A stretch of 8,455 nt of DNA from Gallicola sp. (GTDB lineage Bacteria > Bacillota > Clostridia > Tissierellales > Peptoniphilaceae): positions 1 to 8,455 of the forward strand of contig JAAZME010000159.1 in assembly GCA_012798975.1 (NCBI GenBank). The letters are read 5' to 3'. The position numbers and the translations under genes are program-made. Numbering within the stretch: position 1 is the stretch's first letter; each line of letters begins with the position of its first letter. Below, piece after piece: positions 6,897 to 8,455 of this stretch. Under the pieces are notes generated by a model. That model did not search any database. It was not told the origin of the DNA and worked only from the letters and a program-made list of their open reading frames with translations.

Positions 6897-7299
6897 AGTA
6901 GAGGGCAAGATGGCATATATTGCTGTAGAACGTCAAGAAGCCTGCGGTGGAAAGTGCGAGGCTTGCGGCGGATGTGCCGGACAAGAAAACGTATCTATCG
7001 TTGAAGTAAAAAATGATCTTGGTGTTGAAAAGGGAGATCGTGTTATGCTGGAAGCACCGGAAGGAAAGCTTTTGAAGTATTCTTTATTGTTGTATACAGT
7101 TCCTTTAATCGCCTTTATTCTGGGATTGGTTATTAGTATTTATGTGTTCAGCCGTATGAATATCGAGTCATACGAAATATATTCTTTCCTTATAGGATTG
7201 TTCTGTGTAGGGCTTGCAATTATTGTAATAAAAATATTTGATGAAAATGCTTTCATAAGTTCGTCAAATGTGATAAGATTAGAAAGAATAATAAAATAG
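6871..7299 (+). CDS. RseC/MucC-family membrane protein (SoxR-reducing system type)
   Basis: This encodes a small 142-residue inner-membrane protein of the RseC/MucC family. In E. coli the relative works with the RsxABCDGE (Rnf-like) electron-transfer complex to keep SoxR reduced and also influences sigma-E signalling. The protein opens with QGQVVRVEGKMAYIAV, typical of the family. A Cys cluster follows (Cys25, Cys29, Cys32, Cys35; C-x3-C-x2-C-x2-C) that could bind metal or an iron-sulfur centre. A short soluble part leads to two transmembrane helices at about 71-93 and 103-122, and a basic tail ends the protein. The ATG has AAGGAA immediately upstream (6861-6866) and overlaps tcdA by 26 bases, so translational coupling is likely. 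No rnf/rsx genes are in the window. The family call is firm. The role in a Gram-positive, where no classical sigma-E/RseA pathway is expected, is not known to me. Confidence 0.87.
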   Translation: MKKQGQVVRVEGKMAYIAVERQEACGGKCEACGGCAGQENVSIVEVKNDLGVEKGDRVMLEAPEGKLLKYSLLLYTVPLIAFILGLVISIYVFSRMNIESYEIYSFLIGLFCVGLAIIVIKIFDENAFISSSNVIRLERIIK

Positions 7300-7303
7300 G
7301 AGG
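7297..7303 (+). promoter_or_regulatory. Near-perfect ribosome binding site that sets the glyA TTG start
   Basis: TAGGAGG overlaps the stop codon of the preceding gene. GGAGG (7299-7303) is 8 bases from TTG 7312. The glyA frame runs upstream only to the TAG at 7297, and no ATG or GTG lies between that stop and the conserved N-terminus, so TTG at 7312 is the only reasonable start. Confidence 0.85.
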
Positions 7304-7311
7304 AATTTGAA

Positions 7312-8455
7312 TTGAACCCATTAAACAATTTAAAAAACTATGATCCAGAAATTTACGAGGTAATCGTAAAAGAAACACAAAGACAAAGAGAACACATTGA
7401 ACTTATTGCATCAGAAAACTTTGTTTCTGAAGCGGTATTAGAAGCGAATGGTTCTACATTAACAAACAAATACGCTGAAGGATATCCAGGAAAAAGATAT
7501 TACGGCGGTTGCGAGCACGTTGACGTTTCTGAAGATTTAGCAAGAAAAAGATTATGCGAGATTTTTGGAGCAGATCATGCAAACGTTCAACCACATTCAG
7601 GTGCGGATGCAAACGTTGCTGTATACTTTGGTTTACTAAAAGCAGGAGACACTGTCCTAGGAATGAACCTATCAGAAGGTGGCCACTTAACTCATGGTTC
7701 ACCAGTAAACATTTCAGGAAAAGTATTCAACTTTGTAAGTTATGGTGTTAACGAAGACGAAGTTATCGATTATGATGATGTTTTAGCAAAAGCTAAAGAA
7801 GCAAAACCCAAACTAATCGTAGCTGGTGCTAGTGCATATCCTAGAGAAATCGACTTTAAAAGATTTTCAGAAATCGCTAAAGAAGTTGGAGCTTTATTTA
7901 TGGTAGATATGGCTCACGTAGCTGGTTTAGTAGCAGCTGGAAAGCATTCAAATCCAGTTCCTTACGCTGATGTAGTAACAACTACTACTCACAAAACTCT
8001 TCGTGGACCTAGAGGTGGAGCGATTCTTTGTAAAGAAGAACATGCGAAACTAATTGACAAATCTGTATTCCCAGGATTACAAGGTGGACCATTAGAGCAT
8101 ATTATTGCTGGTAAAGCTGTAGCTTTCAAAGAAGCATTATCTGACGAATATAAACAATACATCGACCAAGTATGCAAGAATGCCAAAGCATTAGGCGAAG
8201 CGCTTACAGAAGGCGGAATCCGTTTAGTATCTGGCGGAACGGATAACCATTTATTATTATTAGACGTACGTGATTTAGGTCTTACAGGAAAAGAAGCTGA
8301 AGCTCTATTAAGCGAAGTAAATATTACTGTAAACAAAAACACTATTCCTAATGATCCTGAAAGCCCATTTGTAACTTCTGGAGTACGTATCGGTACACCT
8401 GCTGTTACAACTAGAGGTGCTGATGAAGAAGATATGAAAGTTATCGGAAAACTTA
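7312..8455 (+). CDS. glyA: Serine hydroxymethyltransferase (3' end outside window)
   Basis: This encodes a PLP enzyme that interconverts serine and tetrahydrofolate with glycine and methylene-tetrahydrofolate, the main source of glycine and one-carbon units. 381 codons are present of an expected 410-415. The frame starts at TTG and is still open at the window edge. Landmarks are HIELIASEN (28-36), [15 protein letters not shown] (52-66), NVQPHSG (91-97), [11 protein letters not shown] (123-133) with the PLP-stacking His125, VDMAHVAGL (198-206) with Asp199 and His202, and [14 protein letters not shown] (223-236) with Schiff-base Lys228. Two residues differ from the usual sequence: Asp99 (normally Gln) and Glu122 (normally His). 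Synonymous codon use is unlike the neighbours, with AAC favoured over AAT for Asn, as expected for a highly expressed gene. It lies 12 bases after the rseC-like gene and is probably in the same transcript, though an own promoter is not excluded. Confidence 0.97.
   Translation, partial: MNPLNNLKNYDPEIYEVIVKETQRQREHIELIASENFVSEAVLEANGSTLTNKYAEGYPGKRYYGGCEHVDVSEDLARKRLCEIFGADHANVQPHSGADANVAVYFGLLKAGDTVLGMNLSEGGHLTHGSPVNISGKVFNFVSYGVNEDEVIDYDDVLAKAKEAKPKLIVAGASAYPREIDFKRFSEIAKEVGALFMVDMAHVAGLVAAGKHSNPVPYADVVTTTTHKTLRGPRGGAILCKEEHAKLIDKSVFPGLQGGPLEHIIAGKAVAFKEALSDEYKQYIDQVCKNAKALGEALTEGGIRLVSGGTDNHLLLLDVRDLGLTGKEAEALLSEVNITVNKNTIPNDPESPFVTSGVRIGTPAVTTRGADEEDMKVIGKL

Noticed and set aside
6940..6977. 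Short repeat GCCTGCGG / GCTTGCGG in the rseC-like gene
   Set aside because: It is explained by the repeated Cys-Gly-Gly residues of the protein's Cys cluster and is not a separate DNA element.
7214..7242. Possible internal promoter before glyA (TTGCAA, 17 bases, TTTGAT)
   Set aside because: Each box matches only four of six consensus positions, which is common by chance in AT-rich DNA. It is not enough to claim an independent glyA promoter.
7554..7751. 65-codon plus-strand frame within glyA
   Set aside because: It is out of frame with the conserved SHMT sequence and is Cys/Arg/Trp-rich in a way typical of shadow frames. It arises because glyA itself starts with TTG.
7989..8342. 117-codon open frame on the minus strand inside glyA
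   Set aside because: It lies entirely opposite a well-conserved SHMT coding sequence. The translated protein is low-complexity and Ser/Pro-rich, with no family features, as expected for an antisense shadow.

Overview
This window looks like ordinary core chromosome from a low-GC, Gram-positive anaerobe of the class Clostridia. The evidence is the AT-rich codon use, strong purine-rich ribosome binding sites, textbook sigma-A promoter boxes, a PucR/CdaR-type regulator, and the aspS-tcdA gene pair that is also found in Firmicutes such as Bacillus (aspS-yrvM). This placement is an inference; no species can be named from the sequence alone. I see no phage, transposon, CRISPR, rRNA or tRNA gene.

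Left part (1-2889, plus strand). The window opens inside argS (arginyl-tRNA synthetase), of which only the C-terminal 164 residues are present. A TPR-repeat protein of unknown function follows 28 bases later. Its end overlaps the start of a fold-type I PLP-dependent aminotransferase by 14 bases. The three genes read as one transcription unit, which ends at a hairpin with A and T tracts on either side (about 2842-2889). That hairpin can also terminate the convergent gene.

Middle (2888-4393). A PucR/CdaR-like regulator lies on the minus strand. Its 5' end faces a 153-base divergent promoter region. The plus-strand promoter there, for aspS, has TTGACC, a 17-base spacer and TATAAT. The minus-strand promoter is weaker, and the two -35 elements lie about 15 bases apart.

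Right part (4394-8455, plus strand). Four genes are tightly packed: aspS (aspartyl-tRNA synthetase), tcdA (tRNA t6A37 dehydratase, 8-base overlap), an RseC/MucC-family two-helix membrane protein with a Cys cluster (26-base overlap), and glyA (serine hydroxymethyltransferase, 12-base gap, TTG start, cut by the window edge). The first two charge tRNA-Asp and finish the t6A modification of ANN-decoding tRNAs. RseC suggests a link to membrane redox systems. glyA supplies glycine and one-carbon units.

I found no clear new system. The points most worth a second look are a strong 12-bp hairpin just inside the tcdA reading frame, glyA's sharply different synonymous codon use together with its TTG start and two unusual residues next to the PLP site, the uncharacterised TPR protein, and the RseC homologue tied to a tRNA-modification gene.
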